DNA from: Amphibalanus amphitrite
Taxonomy: Eukaryota > Arthropoda > Thecostraca > Balanomorpha > Balanidae
Assembly (NCBI RefSeq): GCF_019059575.1
Contig: NW_024882326.1
Coordinates: 124,001 to 188,000, forward strand
Direction of reading: 5' to 3'
DNA length: 64,000 nucleotides
The notes beneath the pieces are model-generated. The model was not told where the DNA came from and did not search any database. It saw only the letters and a program-made list of their open reading frames with translations. Each line of letters starts with the position of its first letter. Positions within the stretch are counted from its first letter, which is position 1. This document shows positions 24,611 to 35,610 of this stretch, one piece after another. The translations under genes and the position numbers were made by a program.

Positions 24611-24912
24611 TACCCTAGGTTTGATAGCAAGCCGGATCTTTTGACATCAGCCGCATTTTCAGGTCAGGTCAGGTCACTGACTTATGACGTCATAAGCTAG
24701 CCTCTGCACGGTCCTGAAATTCCCTCGTTGCCAAAGGAGCGCTCACCGGAAGATGAAACTCGCATTCCCTACTCCTAGTGTCCACGAGAGGTCTCACAGC
24801 TTGTATGTCTCGGATTTTTCCTAAATGTCACATGAGGCGGACTGTTCAGGCACGTGACCTCACCATTTAGTCAATGTAAGAAATATTGAAACTGTTATTT
24901 TGGCGCCAGGAG

Positions 24913-25067
24913 CAGTAGCGGCGGAACACCTTCAGTTAAGGGGGGGGGGGGCACTGCCGACTTTTGGTCCCATTCTTTCCATGCAACGCCATTAGGGCTA
25001 ATATTAAAATGCCAAAATCAAAGGGGGGCACGGTGCCCCGGTGCCCTCCCCGTTCCGCCGCCTATTG
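24913..25067 (+). mobile_element. hAT-like MITE, CAGTAGCGGCGGAAC family, copy 1
   Basis: This 155-bp element has ends CAGTAGCGGCGGAAC and GTTCCGCCGCCTATTG and 8-bp flanks GCCAGGAG/GCCAGGAA. CAG...CTG-type ends with 8-bp duplications are the hAT signature. Its internal phrase GGGCTAATATTAAAATGCC is the empty form of the site occupied in the copy at 26210. Confidence 0.85.
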
Positions 25068-25105
25068 GCCAGGAATGATCTAAAACTATCTCATGGACTC
25101 AAAAT

Positions 25106-25406
25106 CAGGGCTGCGGAGTCGATGGATTTTCGGCGACTCCGACTCCGACTCCGACTCCGGCTTTCAAAAGCCAGCTCCGACTCCGACTCCGACTCCGGGC
25201 AGAATTGTCGACTCCGACCGACTCCAACTCCCGACTCCGACTCTGCAGACCTAGCAGGGCTGCGGAGTCGACAGATTTTCGGTGACTCCGACTCCGACTC
25301 CGGCTCGGGTTTCTAAAATCGACTCCGACTCCGACTCCGACTCCGTTCACAACTGTCGACTCCGACCGACTCCGACTCCGACTCCGACTCCGACTCCGCA
25401 GCCCTG
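25106..25406 (+). mobile_element. hAT-like element filled with GACTCC repeats
   Basis: Ends CAGGGCTGCGGAGTCGA and GACTCCGCAGCCCTG are flanked by perfect 8-bp duplications CTCAAAAT (25098, 25407). The interior consists of two blocks of (GACTCC)n separated by short linkers. What looks like a satellite is thus a mobile unit. Confidence 0.88.
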
Positions 25407-25671
25407 CTCAAAATCATGATGCACTCCTTGCAAGGTCCGATGCTTTGCTTTTGCATTGCTCACCTTGTGTGACGTCATAAATGACGTCACTAATCATATT
25501 AGTTTTTTTTGTCAATAACTCCCGATCAAAGCGAGCTAGCGAGTCGGGAAAGCCACCAATGGACTTAGGAAGACCTGCCGAATCGAATAATAAGCGATAT
25601 GACCTCCTTTGACCAGCTTTGTGACCTGACGGGATCTGATCTGACCTTGACCCGAGTCCCGAGGTCAACGC

Positions 25672-26201
25672 TTAACCCGCGCACCGACGGGGGTCCGCGC
25701 GAACTTAGAACCGACGAGGGGGGGGGGGGCGGTTGACCGCCCCCCCCTGAGATCTCGAGAACGAAGCAAGATACCGACAAGGGGTAAAAGGCATTGGGTA
25801 CCTACGCGCGAGCAAGGTCTACAATTTTAAAATCATTTTCAGGTCAGGTCAAAGATGACGTCAGAGGGGTAAAAAAGTCAAAATGGCGGCGCTAGAAATA
25901 AAGCAAGTTTTTTTCTTGAATAACTTTCGAAGTAGCCAAGCTAGGAACAACCATAATGACACCATCGTGATCCTCTTGTCAATCCACATCGAAAAATACA
26001 TGTGTTGACCTCGAAAGGTCCAAACTCAAAGGTAACAATTGCGTTCTCGTGAGTCGGGGGTGAGGGACAAAAGTCGAAGTTTGAGAGACACGAGGACGAG
26101 ACTCTGTAAAATGGGTGATTTGTATCTTCAACGGGATATGGACGATATGTAGTGGATGAGCCGGATGGCCCGTGGGGTATCCGCAAGGCCCTATAAAGAG
26201 G
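25672..26201 (+). mobile_element. piggyBac-like MITE, family E, partial
   Basis: Starts TTAACCCGCGCACCGACGGG and has the G/C stem (25714-25747) followed by GAGATCTCGAGAAC, as in family D. AGGTCA words follow (25840-25860). The right terminus is not identified before the hAT-like MITE at 26210. Confidence 0.6.
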
Positions 26202-26209
26202 GTATCCGC

Positions 26210-27273
26210 CAGTAGCGGCGGAACACCTTCAATTAAGGGGGGGGGGACACTGCCGACTTTTGTTCCCATTCTTTCCATGCAACGCCCATAGGGCTAATGT
26301 TAACCCTCGCATGTGTAGGGGGGGGGGGGGGGTCGGATGGACCCCCCCCATGGTTTTTCGCGAATAACTCGCGTAAAAAGCGGCCGATCGCGACGAAACT
26401 TTCAGTACCCTCGCATTGCTCAATTTTACACCTACCCTGAAAATTTCATGACCCTGACCCAAATGACCTTTGACCTGTGACCTCTTTCCCGAGACCATGT
26501 TTGGCCGGAATCGCGATTTTGCGTATGTCGGCTCGCATTAGCCGCGCGTTTGCAAGCTTTCCGTGGTTTCAAACGTTCAAACATGTGATTTGATGTTGCT
26601 CCCATACATTAGGGTGGGTGTCAAGGTCACCTGAAGGTCAGGTCAGGTCATTGACCTTTGGTGACCTCGGGTGACCTCGGTTCACTTTTTCGAGTTTTAC
26701 ATGTTTCTAGGCTAGTTTTTGGAGCTGAATTCGAATTTAGCAACCATTTGAACATTTACGAAGTAGTTTTGGTGACTTCGTAACATGTTACGAAGCTGTC
26801 AGAGGCGGTTGACACGTACTACGAATACCCGTCCCGACGCCTACTGGTTGACCTGACCTGACCTGACCCGACCTGGTCTAAATGCTTAAAGACATCATCT
26901 GTGATCAAAACTAACACAATATTCGTGATCAGCACCCCGAAAAACCCCTTAGCAGCCACACTTTACGACTTTCTAACAGGTCCCGATTTTCCCGATTTTG
27001 GGTCATTGACCTGACCTGGAAGGTCAACCAATGACCTAGGACCTTAAAATTGGGTATCATCGGCTTCCTCTCGTCACGGGCAACACGCTCGTTTTTTCCG
27101 CGAAGCTCTAGCTCAATCAGGGGCCAAACGGCAAGGGGGGGGTCCAACCGACCCCCCCCCCCTACACATTAGAAGCTGGAAAACGCCGCACACATGCGAG
27201 GGTTAAAATGCCAAAATCAAAGGGGGGCACGGTTGACGGTGCCCCGGTGCCCTCCTCGATCCGCCGCCTATTG
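26210..27273 (+). mobile_element. hAT-like MITE, CAGTAGCGGCGGAAC family, copy 2
   Basis: Flanked by perfect 8-bp duplications GTATCCGC (26202, 27274). The approximately 157-bp unit is split by the TTAA MITE at 26300-27206; its halves rejoin as GGGCTAATG and AATGCCAAAATC, matching the uninterrupted copy at 24913. Confidence 0.88.
26300..27206 (+). mobile_element. piggyBac-like MITE, family B, complete
   Basis: The ends are TTAACCCTCGCATGTGT and the exact reverse complement (17 bp), with facing G/C runs inside each end and many TGACCT/AGGTCA words (26450-26480, 26630-26680, 26850-26875, 27005-27040). Comparison with the empty copy at 24913-25067 shows directly that TTAA is the target and is duplicated. 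No transposase is encoded. Confidence 0.92.
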
Positions 27274-29857
27274 GTATCCGCATTCCGATCCTGCATTAGT
27301 TCAAGGAAGGAAACTATAGAAGCGGCAGAAAAAAAATCACGATATGGAAGCTGCTACCAAATTAAATAACATAAAACCACGGATCACATAACGGATCGGC
27401 AACTCCCCCCCGCGACCTGTCTCCCCTGCCACCTGGTGGGCATTTAGGTGAACTATCTTCACTAAGGAAGCGGCCGGCCTCGTGCGTGTTGAGGGCGTCG
27501 TGTCGGAGCTAATTAAGTGATTTTTCTGCGGAACATGGTTTCTCAGCTAGCTTAGAAGATACCTATGGTATAAATGAGAATGGCAAGAATCGTTAGAGAC
27601 AGGTTAAGTATTTGAGATTGTATCCTTTGTCATGAAAATCGTTGTTTTCATACCCACGTGGGCGACCTAGCGTCCATCGTGAAATGGGTAATTTTCCGAT
27701 CGCTGTCATCTCTTACATATATTTCATGAGTATATTTTTGATAAATATTCATCTGCCGATTAAATTAAACCTGTAACTTTCACAAATATACTTGCATAAA
27801 GTAAAAACCCACGCCGGGCCGGTACACGGTACCAACCGCGCCGGGCCGAGGGTGTATGAAACCCCCGCCCGCCCCCACCCCCCTAACTCGGCTTCTGGGC
27901 CACGTAGCCACACGGGGTAAGCGGCATTCCAAAGAGCGTAAAAATAATGGCGGAAATACTTCAGTCATTTTTTAGGTCAGGTCAAAGGTCAGGTTACCAG
28001 AGGTCATTAAAGGCAAATTTTGTCTATTTCAACAGTTTTCGAAACACCCGACGCATAACTTGAGAACCAATAGAACTACAGCGCCGCGGAAAAGCGCATT
28101 CGATAGCTCTTTCACAGGTCTTTCTGAGTTTTATTCATAGATTTGATCTCAGGTCAACGGTGTAGCCTCCAGAGGGCAAAAACTCCAAAAATAGGCGTGT
28201 TTACGAAAAACGTTTTTTTCGGTAATAACTTTTGACTTAAACGAGCCACGACCTTACTTTTGCCAGCATCGTGTTCCTCTCGTCGAGACGCGTCGAATGA
28301 ACTATACTCGTAGGTTGACCTTGAAAGGCCATTTTGAAAATTTTACGGCAGGCCAAGGTCATGACCTGACCGGAAAGGGTCATGCTGCATATCAGTCGAT
28401 CCGTATCGTCGAGCTGAACACATCTGACGTGTTTTCATCGCTCTAGCACGTCTATCAAAAGTTATAGTAAAAGAAACTGCTGTTGATCGTTTTCATGCCA
28501 TTGTTAACATGTAACCCGATGTTTGAGGGTGTTAAGAATGACCCGCCCAGACCAAATGAGACGCCTTTCAATTTGCTCTTATTGACTTATCATTAGTATT
28601 ATATATATTATTAGCGGCGGGGAGGGTCGTATCGTGAAACAGGGGCCAAGGTCCACCTATAGTCTCGTTAATGGCCAGCTCGTTGAATTTGCTCCGATGT
28701 TATCTACTCCAACTGGTAGCCGGTGACCGTCTAGATAGGAACAGGGGATGAACTCGTACTATGGGCAGACGGATGAGGAAAGGTCTTCGTGTACCTGCGG
28801 CCAAAAACGACGTTAAAGTTGCGAGGATGTGCTTCTTGCTCATACAACTCAAGCATAACTAGAAACATTTGGATCATTATGCATGCTCCAGCTGATTAGG
28901 GAATGAAGTATGTAACATTTCCATGTTATGGTAACATTCCATCTGTAAGAGAGACTCCGTAATTTAATCCATTCTTAACCTTTGTTTGTTTTTGTTTTGT
29001 TGGGTTAGGCCCTTTCGGTCCATTGAGACCATTGCAGAGCCGGAAGGATTATAGGAATTGGGGTAAACATTGGTATGGACAGGCACCCTATAGAGTCACC
29101 GGGGCTGAGCCCGTCCGAATGGACAGACCGACCAGCCCCCCAAGCACTCTCTGCACCCGGCTACGGGTGTGCTCCTGCATGGGAGCAGTGGTGCGCTTCA
29201 AGGGAGCAGCCCGCATGAGATAAAGTTGCCTGTCCAGCCCGGATCAAGAGTTGCTGCGTGGAGGAAAAGGATTTGAACTTGATCTGAACATCCTGAGGAT
29301 GGAAACGACGGACGGGTGTTGCGTTCACACCCGTTTCCCCGTGCCTTTTAACACTGGTTGCGGCGGGCGGCCGGCTCCCCTCCTTAGTGAAGATATCCGC
29401 GCCGCTAGATGGCAGCCCGCTCCGCGGGTACACCGATAACAAAGGGAATCGGGGAGAGTTGCCGATCCGTTAGGTGATCCGTGATAAAACAGTGCATAAA
29501 ACACGCACGAGAGACGAATAATGGAGCGCCGATTTCCAGTGGTAAACACACAAGCAGCCCAAACAAGGGACGACGGTGAAAACAGGGCGCCTGGGGCGAT
29601 TTGATCAAGGTTCGTGAAATTTACACGTGATGTTTGGCATATAGAAGGCCCATGGAGCGGGAGAAGTTCCAAATGTCACGTGACTAATATGCCCTCCGGC
29701 GCCCTGTTTTCACCGGCGTCCCAAACAAGCATAAGTGCTTGAAACTTGAAATTGCAAAAATCGGATTGAGAAACGTGCTGATTAAAATATTCTTGCATTT
29801 TATTTGTCTCTGACTCAGCGAGAAATCATGGAATATTGAGGAAACGCCAAAGATTCC
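27274..29857. other. Intergenic; decayed AGGTCA-rich repeat at about 27820-28420
   Basis: From about 27820 to 28420 there is a G/C-rich stem and AGGTCA words as in the TTAA MITEs but without clean ends. The remainder, 28421-29857, shows no supported gene; open frames near 29020-29440 resemble nothing I know. Confidence 0.45.
29561..29725. repeat. Inverted repeat around GGTGAAAACAGGGCGCC
   Basis: The phrase GGTGAAAACAGGGCGCC near 29575-29591 is matched by its reverse complement near 29697-29715, with similarity extending to arms of about 25-28 bp around a loop of about 105 nt. Confidence 0.6.
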
Positions 29858-30390
29858 AGGACAAATCTTCGTATGGCATTTCTTCGTCGCGCAATTCTTC
29901 GTCCGCATTTCTTCGTCCGCAAATCTTCGTCGGCGCATTTATTCGTGTCGCATTATTTCGTCTCGCATTTCTTCGTAAGCGCAAATATTCGTAGCGCATT
30001 TTTTCGTATCCGCATTTCTTCGTACGCGCATTTCTTCGTCAAGCATTTTTTCGTCCACGCATTTCTTCGTCTACGCAAATCTTCGTCCGCATTTCTTCGT
30101 CCACGCAAATCTTCGTCTGCGCATATCTTCGTCCGCAAATCTTCGTCCCCGCAAATCTTCGTCCGCAAATCTTCGTCCGCATTTTTTCGTCCACGCATTT
30201 CTTCGTCTACGCAAATATTCGTCCGCATTTCTTCGTCCCGGCAAATCTTCGTCCGCAAATCTTCGTCCGCAAATCTTCGTCTGCAAATCTTCGTCCGCAA
30301 ATCTTCGTCCGCATTTTTCGTCCACGCAAATCTTCGTCCGCAAATCTTTGTCTGCGCATATTTTCGTCCGCAAACCTTTGTCTGCGCCAT
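29858..30390 (+). repeat. TTCGTC-spaced tandem array, copy 1
   Basis: About 34 imperfect units of 14-16 bp alternate two forms, CGTCCGCAAATCTT and CGTCCGCATTTCTT. The order of the forms matches that of the inverted copy at 38690-39246, so the array was copied as a whole. Flanks are shared too: GACAAATCTTCGTATGGCA on one side and CATAGAGATCTTATAATATA on the other. Long open frames here are by-products of the repeats. Confidence 0.9.
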
Positions 30391-30862
30391 AGAGATCTTA
30401 TAATATAGAGATGCCCAGGTACTAAAAAACCTAACGTTTCTTGGGCGTTTTCTAAGCAAGAAATTACGCTCTTTGAATATCGTGAATTGTGTCTGTACCC
30501 TCTTCTAAAAAGAAAATGAATGATTATTATACGTATTTCTTCATTCTATGAAGTGTAGAAATAAAGGATCACATTAGTCCACTTTAAACGTTTTTTTGTT
30601 GCAATAATTTCTTATGTTCTCGGACACGTTGGAAACATCCCATGGGATATATATTGGAATGGAAGTTGACGTTGGGATAGCATTGAAGTATCGCTGTATT
30701 TTCCAAAGTTAGTTATTTGATTTATAAATTCGGCTCCCGGTACTGGGGTGTATTAAGAGATATCATTGGTTGTGCGGTGAGGTCATCATGAATATTTTAA
30801 TGTCGATTTTTTGTCAACTTTTTTACACCGTATTATTAGTTCTTCAGTGATGGGTTAATAAG
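30391..30862. other. Flank of the array, no gene seen
   Basis: 30391-30465 is a repeat flank also found inverted at 35270-35345. The rest is AT-rich with no supported feature. Confidence 0.5.
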
Positions 30863-31212
30863 TGTTGTGTTGAAGGATGCGTTGAACAGTCGCCGAACAG
30901 CTTCCACAAATTTCTAAGTCTTGAGCAGGCAATGGACGGAAGTGCTCGGAAAACCTGCAGTGGCTTCCAACGGATTGTGACAGGGTATGCTCCTCTCATT
31001 TCGACCCTGCCGTGATAAGAACGTATGGTCCCAGCGTTCGATTATTGAAATGTGCAGTGCCAAGAAAAACGGCGTACTTCATTGACCATGCAAGGATGCA
31101 AGATGACCAAACATTCTTGGAAGATGACCACACTTATGCCCTACCAGACTATACAGTACTGAAAAGAAGAAATGACGTTTTAGTCGATGCAATTTTTTTA
31201 GTCGATTTTTAG
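30863..31212 (+). pseudogene. THAP-domain gene fragment with a frameshift
   Basis: The first frame reads CCVEGC then NSFHKFLSLEQ, matching the zinc-binding start of a THAP domain (C-x2-4-C ... FHRFP). The second frame carries QWLPTDCDRVCSSHF, the conserved CSxHF zinc ligand block, then LLKCAVPRKT, the AVP box that ends THAP domains. The two frames are offset around 30940, so the domain is broken unless an intron or sequencing error intervenes. THAP domains bind DNA and occur both in host regulators and in P-element-type transposases. A TTTAGTCGAT simple repeat (31180-31245) follows and supplies the stop. Confidence 0.6.
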
Positions 31213-31712
31213 TCGATTTTTTTAGTCGATGCGTTTTAGTCGACAATACAGAGCCAAATTTGCAGAGATGTTTGCCATTGTCGCTCTGTAGCTGAATGCA
31301 TTGATTGTATCGAGACAAACATATGCTTTTTTTTCTTCAAAACTCCGTCACAAAGATTGCTAATATTTTTACTTTATTGAAGCTGCTTTCAAGACGGGAA
31401 TCTGGCACATATTTGGTGTAGATTTGGCAAATTAGGTTCATTGTAGCCGTTTTCACGACGGAATAGCGGGTACCTAATATACACCTGTTTGGTCCTTTGA
31501 TACCTGAGGAACAGGAATTTTAGTAGTTCTTTATAGTAGGTTTTCCACCTTTCGAATGAGTGGCCCGATACTTTGCTGTTTTTCTACTAAATATTACAAT
31601 AATTAATTTTATTTAAGGACTTACCACTCACGTACACCTATGAAGCGTAAGCGCGTTCATGAAATTCTCAAATCTATATAGTGCTAGTACAATGATTACC
31701 TACAGTGAGTCG
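31213..31712. other. Intergenic, no gene seen
   Basis: AT-rich sequence. Two phrases containing TTTTCACGACGG/TTTCAAGACGG near 31385 and 31448 hint at a diverged tandem pair. Nothing else is supportable. Confidence 0.5.
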
Positions 31713-32241
31713 CAGTGGTCGGCAGGTCCTCCGGGGTCGTGCCCCCTTTTCGGGCGCCAGGCAGGGCCATTACCCCCACCTACCAGACAGCATTGCATAC
31801 ACAACCAAGTTTACTGAAATGTCATACCTTTCCGTGACACTAGTGGCAGCGGAACACCTTTAATGAAGGGAGGCTGCACTGCCGACTTTTGGTCGCATCT
31901 TTCCATGCAGCGCCAATAGGGAATTGCAAGTTGCAACGCCAATGTCAAATACCAAAATCAAAGGGGGCACGGTGCCCCGGTGCCCCCCCCCCCGTTCCGC
32001 CACCTATGCGTGACACTTTGGGTATTTAGGGTATTATTATGTAAAAAGCGTCGGACCACGACAAAATTGTACCCTCGTGCTGATCATGTTTTTATCTGCC
32101 ATAACACATTTCATATTGCACACAAATAACCGTTGGCTTGTTAGTTGTTTCTTGAGATCATGGTAGGTCATACAATCTCAATTCTAGAAACTACAGCGGG
32201 TCCCTATCTTCTCCACAACTGTCATTGACCTATTGAAAGTC
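31713..32241 (+). mobile_element. hAT-like element, CAGTGGTCGGCAGG family, left part
   Basis: Begins CAGTGGTCGGCAGG and follows the element at 52046-53115 through the phrase CCAAGTTTACTGAAAT. It is interrupted by the small hAT-like MITE at 31841-32008 and then cut at a TTAA by the MITE starting 32242. I did not find its right end. Confidence 0.65.
31841..32008 (+). mobile_element. hAT-like MITE, CAGTAGCGGCGGAAC family, copy 3
   Basis: Diverged ends (TAGTGGCAGCGGAAC and GTTCCGCCACCTATG) are flanked by perfect 8-bp duplications CGTGACAC (31833, 32009). Nested in the larger hAT-like element; the flanks match the uninterrupted 52046 copy. Confidence 0.85.
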
Positions 32242-33422
32242 TTAACCCGCGCCCCGTTGGGCTCTGCCGAGCAGTTGGGGGGGGGGGGGGCATTTTGGCC
32301 CCCCCCCCCCTAAGATCTCGAGAACCACGCAACGTAGCGACAAGCGGCAAACGGTGTTGGATAGCCCTATCAGGGAACTACCTTGTGACCCAATTTTATT
32401 GACCTAGGTCAAACCGATGACGTCACAGGTCAGGTCAAAGGTCCAATTTTCACCGTTTACAGGCATATCACGAAATGCGTTGTACAATCGAGTAAAATGC
32501 ATTTCATTGAAAATCATCGATGGGGAAATGTTCTTCAAACACATATTTTGCTAGTTGAGGTCACTGATACCAGGTCAGGTCACAGAGGTCAGGTCACTGG
32601 GGGGTCACAATATGAAAGTGTCGTGTGATACATGTTTTATGGTCCATTTTACATGACAAATGCGATTATGTGGGTCAGGCAGCCTTTGGGGCCAGCTTAG
32701 GTCACGTTTTGGTCAAGGTCAGGTCAAGGTCAGGTCAAGGTCAGGTCAAATTAGGTCAAATTTCAAAGTTGATATTTTTGCATAAATTGGGTATCGAATC
32801 GATGCAGCTCGTCACGGGGAGTTCAATGGTGGTCTTTGTTTTGCCGTACGAGGTCTAGAATTGCTAAAAATTGAGTTCAAAAATTTGACGTCATCATTTT
32901 TGAACAGTTTTTTCGCTATAACTTGGCCAAAAAACGAGATATCGATCTGAAATTTGGTATGTATATAGAAGAGCGCAGGGACTATCACATATATTCCGGT
33001 TTTTTTCGAAATTCTGAAAAATTTTGGATTTTTTTTTTTTAGTTTTTCAAAAAAAAATCAATTTTTTGAAATTTTTGGGTCAAAAACCCAAAATTTTGAA
33101 AATCCGAGATAGCAGTTTTGTAGCGCCGCTTTTTGTCTACTAGACCATATAAAGAACTTTGAAATTGCTTGATAATTGTAGATTTGGTGAGCGTTTAAAG
33201 ATTGCATGTTTTTTGCTCATTTTTGCTCGAACATGACCTCAGTTTGACCTCAATAACTCCTGACCTAAGGTGACCTAAGACTTGAAATTTGGTGTGAAGG
33301 TGTCAAATTGATGCCCGGGAAGGTACTGAAAATTTGGCGGCGCTGCGCGCCGCCGTTTTCTTGCTATTCAGGAAAAACCACAGGGGGGGCCAAAATGGCC
33401 CCCCCAACGGGGCGAGGGTTAA
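32242..33422 (+). mobile_element. piggyBac-like MITE, family D, complete
   Basis: Ends are TTAACCCGCGCCCCGTTGGG and CCCAACGGGGCGAGGGTTAA, one mismatch apart as inverted repeats, each with a facing poly-G/poly-C stem around CCAAAATGGCC-like cores. At 32711-32760 there are three head-to-tail TCAAGGTCA words with extra GGTCA half-sites. An inverted, partly eroded copy lies at 18611-19750. Confidence 0.88.
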
Positions 33423-34662
33423 CACGCGCACCGACGGGGGGCGGATATCCGCCCCCCCCTGAGGTTTTTTCGCGGATAGCGGGAAAACCGCGGCGCGTAG
33501 CGCCGCGAAATTTGGTACGACTATTCTCTCATCAATTTTACACATGGTGTGCAAGTTTGAACCTCCTAACTTTAAGGTCAGGTCACCAGGTCACTTTGAA
33601 TGACCCAACATCAAGCCACTTTTTTGCAACTTTGTCACCGTGCCAGAGCTACAGTAGATGTCGGAGGCCTTTGAAAATCGCAAGATGTTATTAGGTCATT
33701 AGTAGCTACAATTTGTTTATCTCGGAATCTGGATATCGATGACCTAAGGTCAGGTCAATTTCTCGACCTCCCCATTATAAGTCAATGGGGGAAAAATCAA
33801 CTCCCTGTTTTTACCACTAAAACGGGTCGGAATGGCCCCATATACCATACATGACTTCATATACGATCAACCTTCACTACCTTGAGGTCAGTTTTGCTGT
33901 TGGGCAGCTGTAAGGTCATGTGACGTCATCAAAGTTCACCAAAGTTTTTTTTGCCAATAACTCCGTATAGGAACAAGATACAGCCGCGCGGATGGTCTCA
34001 TTGTGTTCAGCTCGTCAAGACGCATCGAATGATATACATGATGACCTCGAGGTCACGTGACCTGAGGTCAACCTTTGACCTTGACCTTTCGAGGTCAAGG
34101 TCAAGGTCTGTGTGTAGGTCAAGGTCTGTGCAAGGCTTCGAGGTCAAGGTCTGTGTGTAGGTATACTGATGTGTGCGCCGAGTGTTTATGTGTCCATATT
34201 ACATGAAATCATGATTTGAGAAGCTGTTACCAAAAATGCAGTCAAAAAACTTCACGAAAAGTAAATTTAGCTTGCCTAAAACGCAATTATTTTAGATGAC
34301 CTAGGTTGACCTTGACCCTGACCTTGACATCTGTACATCGTCGAACAACATGAGCATGATAGATTGGAGGTAAGAATGGCAAAAAAGGCCGAAATCAAGG
34401 TGTGAAAAGCTCACAAGGCCCATAGCCAACGCAAGATGCTGAGAATTGGCCATTTGGGCCATGACATGACCTGAAAAACAAGGTCATATCTCCGAAACCA
34501 AAAACCACAGAGACTTGAAATTTTCAGTTGACATCAAGAAAGGATGGAGGAGCAGCTATACGAAAAATCAGCCTTCAAGCTCTAAAAATGTTGAGTGCAG
34601 AGCAGAAAAACTACTTGAGGGGGGGGGGGTGGCAACCACCCCCATGTGCGGGCGAGGGTTAA
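33419..34662. mobile_element. Composite piggyBac-like MITE, family E left and family A right
   Basis: Starts TTAACACGCGCACCGACGGG (family E-like) and ends CATGTGCGGGCGAGGGTTAA (family A). From about 34150 rightward it is the reverse complement of the family A element at 331. Either two abutting truncated elements or a recombinant. A dense run of AGGTCA words lies at 34040-34165. Confidence 0.65.
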
Positions 34663-34865
34663 GCCTCGCCCGTATTGGTGTTTTTTCCAGCCGCGAACGT
34701 ATAAGGGGGTCCGTTGGACCCCCCCCCCTTGCCGTTTCGCCCCTGATCGAGCTAGAGCTTCGCGGAAAAAACGAGCGTGTTGCCCGTGACGAGAGGAAGC
34801 CGATGATACCTAATTTTAAGGTCCTAGGTCATTGGTTGACCTTGCAGGTCAGGTCAATCACGAAA
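34659..34865 (+). mobile_element. piggyBac-like MITE fragment, family B-type end
   Basis: Shares the TTAA at 34659 with its neighbour and reads TTAAGCCTCGCCCGTATTGG, then a G/C stem and the phrase GAGCTAGAGCTTCGCGG as in family B. Homology fades after the AGGTCA words near 34855. Confidence 0.6.
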
Positions 34866-34959
34866 ACGGCTATTTACACCATATTACTTTTGAAAACATT
34901 TTCTTGCGACACTTCGGTCATCTATGCCTAGTGCCTTAATAACCAAGATGTCATCCGTA

Positions 34960-35141
34960 AGAGAGCAAATAGTAAATGAATATATTAAAAAAGACAATTA
35001 TATAACAGCTGTCCGTTATTGTCTATAACGACTTCTTCAGCGGTTAAAAAACGCTGTAGAAGTTTTTTAGACGAAACCGGTCCGGTTTTATATATAATTG
35101 TCTCTTTTAATATATTCATTTACATACTATACTTGCTCTCT
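34960..35141. repeat. AT-rich foldback with inner hairpin
   Basis: Arms around TAAATGAATATATTAAAA pair across about 180 bp. An inner 12-bp stem, ACTTCTTCAGCG with CGCTGTAGAAGT, allows one mismatch. Bases 34866-34959 and 35142-35344 show nothing else, except that 35270-35345 repeats the array flank of 30391-30465. Confidence 0.65.
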
Positions 35142-35610
35142 ACTATAGGCAGTACAGGTACACTCGTCCAATATATCTGCATGATGTCATCAATCTATGT
35201 TTTTACTTTCTTCCCGAAGCAGTCTGTGTTTAAGAGCCTCACGAGCTACCTGCGCTCAAAAAAGTTACTTAAAAAACGCCCAAGAAACGACACGAAATTG
35301 AGTGTTTTAACATTGTATGGGCATCTCTATATTATAAGATCTCTATGGTCTGCGCTATCTTCGTCTTCGCAAACATTCGTCCACAAATGTGGTTCAATAA
35401 AACCATAAAGAAATATCAGACCATCAAGTGATTGACGAATTTAATGCATGGAATGGATGATCGAAACTTTTGAAGTCAGGTAGATGAGGTCTGTCAGGTG
35501 AAGCTATTGTATTTGGGAGCCGACAATTGTAACATTCCATATCATTTGTGTCCCGGACATTCTTTTTTTCGCGGTCGATGAATGACAATATAATCTCGTA
35601 CCCTCGCCGG

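Larger units (their letters stand above)
23382..25671 (+). mobile_element. piggyBac-like MITE, family C, host of three insertions
   Basis: Begins TTAACGCTCGCC at 23382 and follows the layout of 50210-51247. It is interrupted by a TA-type MITE (23490-24610), a hAT-like MITE (24913-25067) and a GACTCC-rich hAT-like element (25106-25406). Family C sequence stops where another TTAA element starts at 25672, so its right terminus is missing. Confidence 0.75.

Noticed and set aside
29023..29442. Short frames in a GC-richer patch near 29 kb as a possible exon
   Set aside because: No recognisable domain, splice pattern or composition beyond local GC content.
29873..30459. Open frames full of FVRKSSS or RRRFADED repeats, also at 38647-39408
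   Set aside because: They arise because the 14-16-bp array lacks stops; frames exist on both strands and change with unit length.
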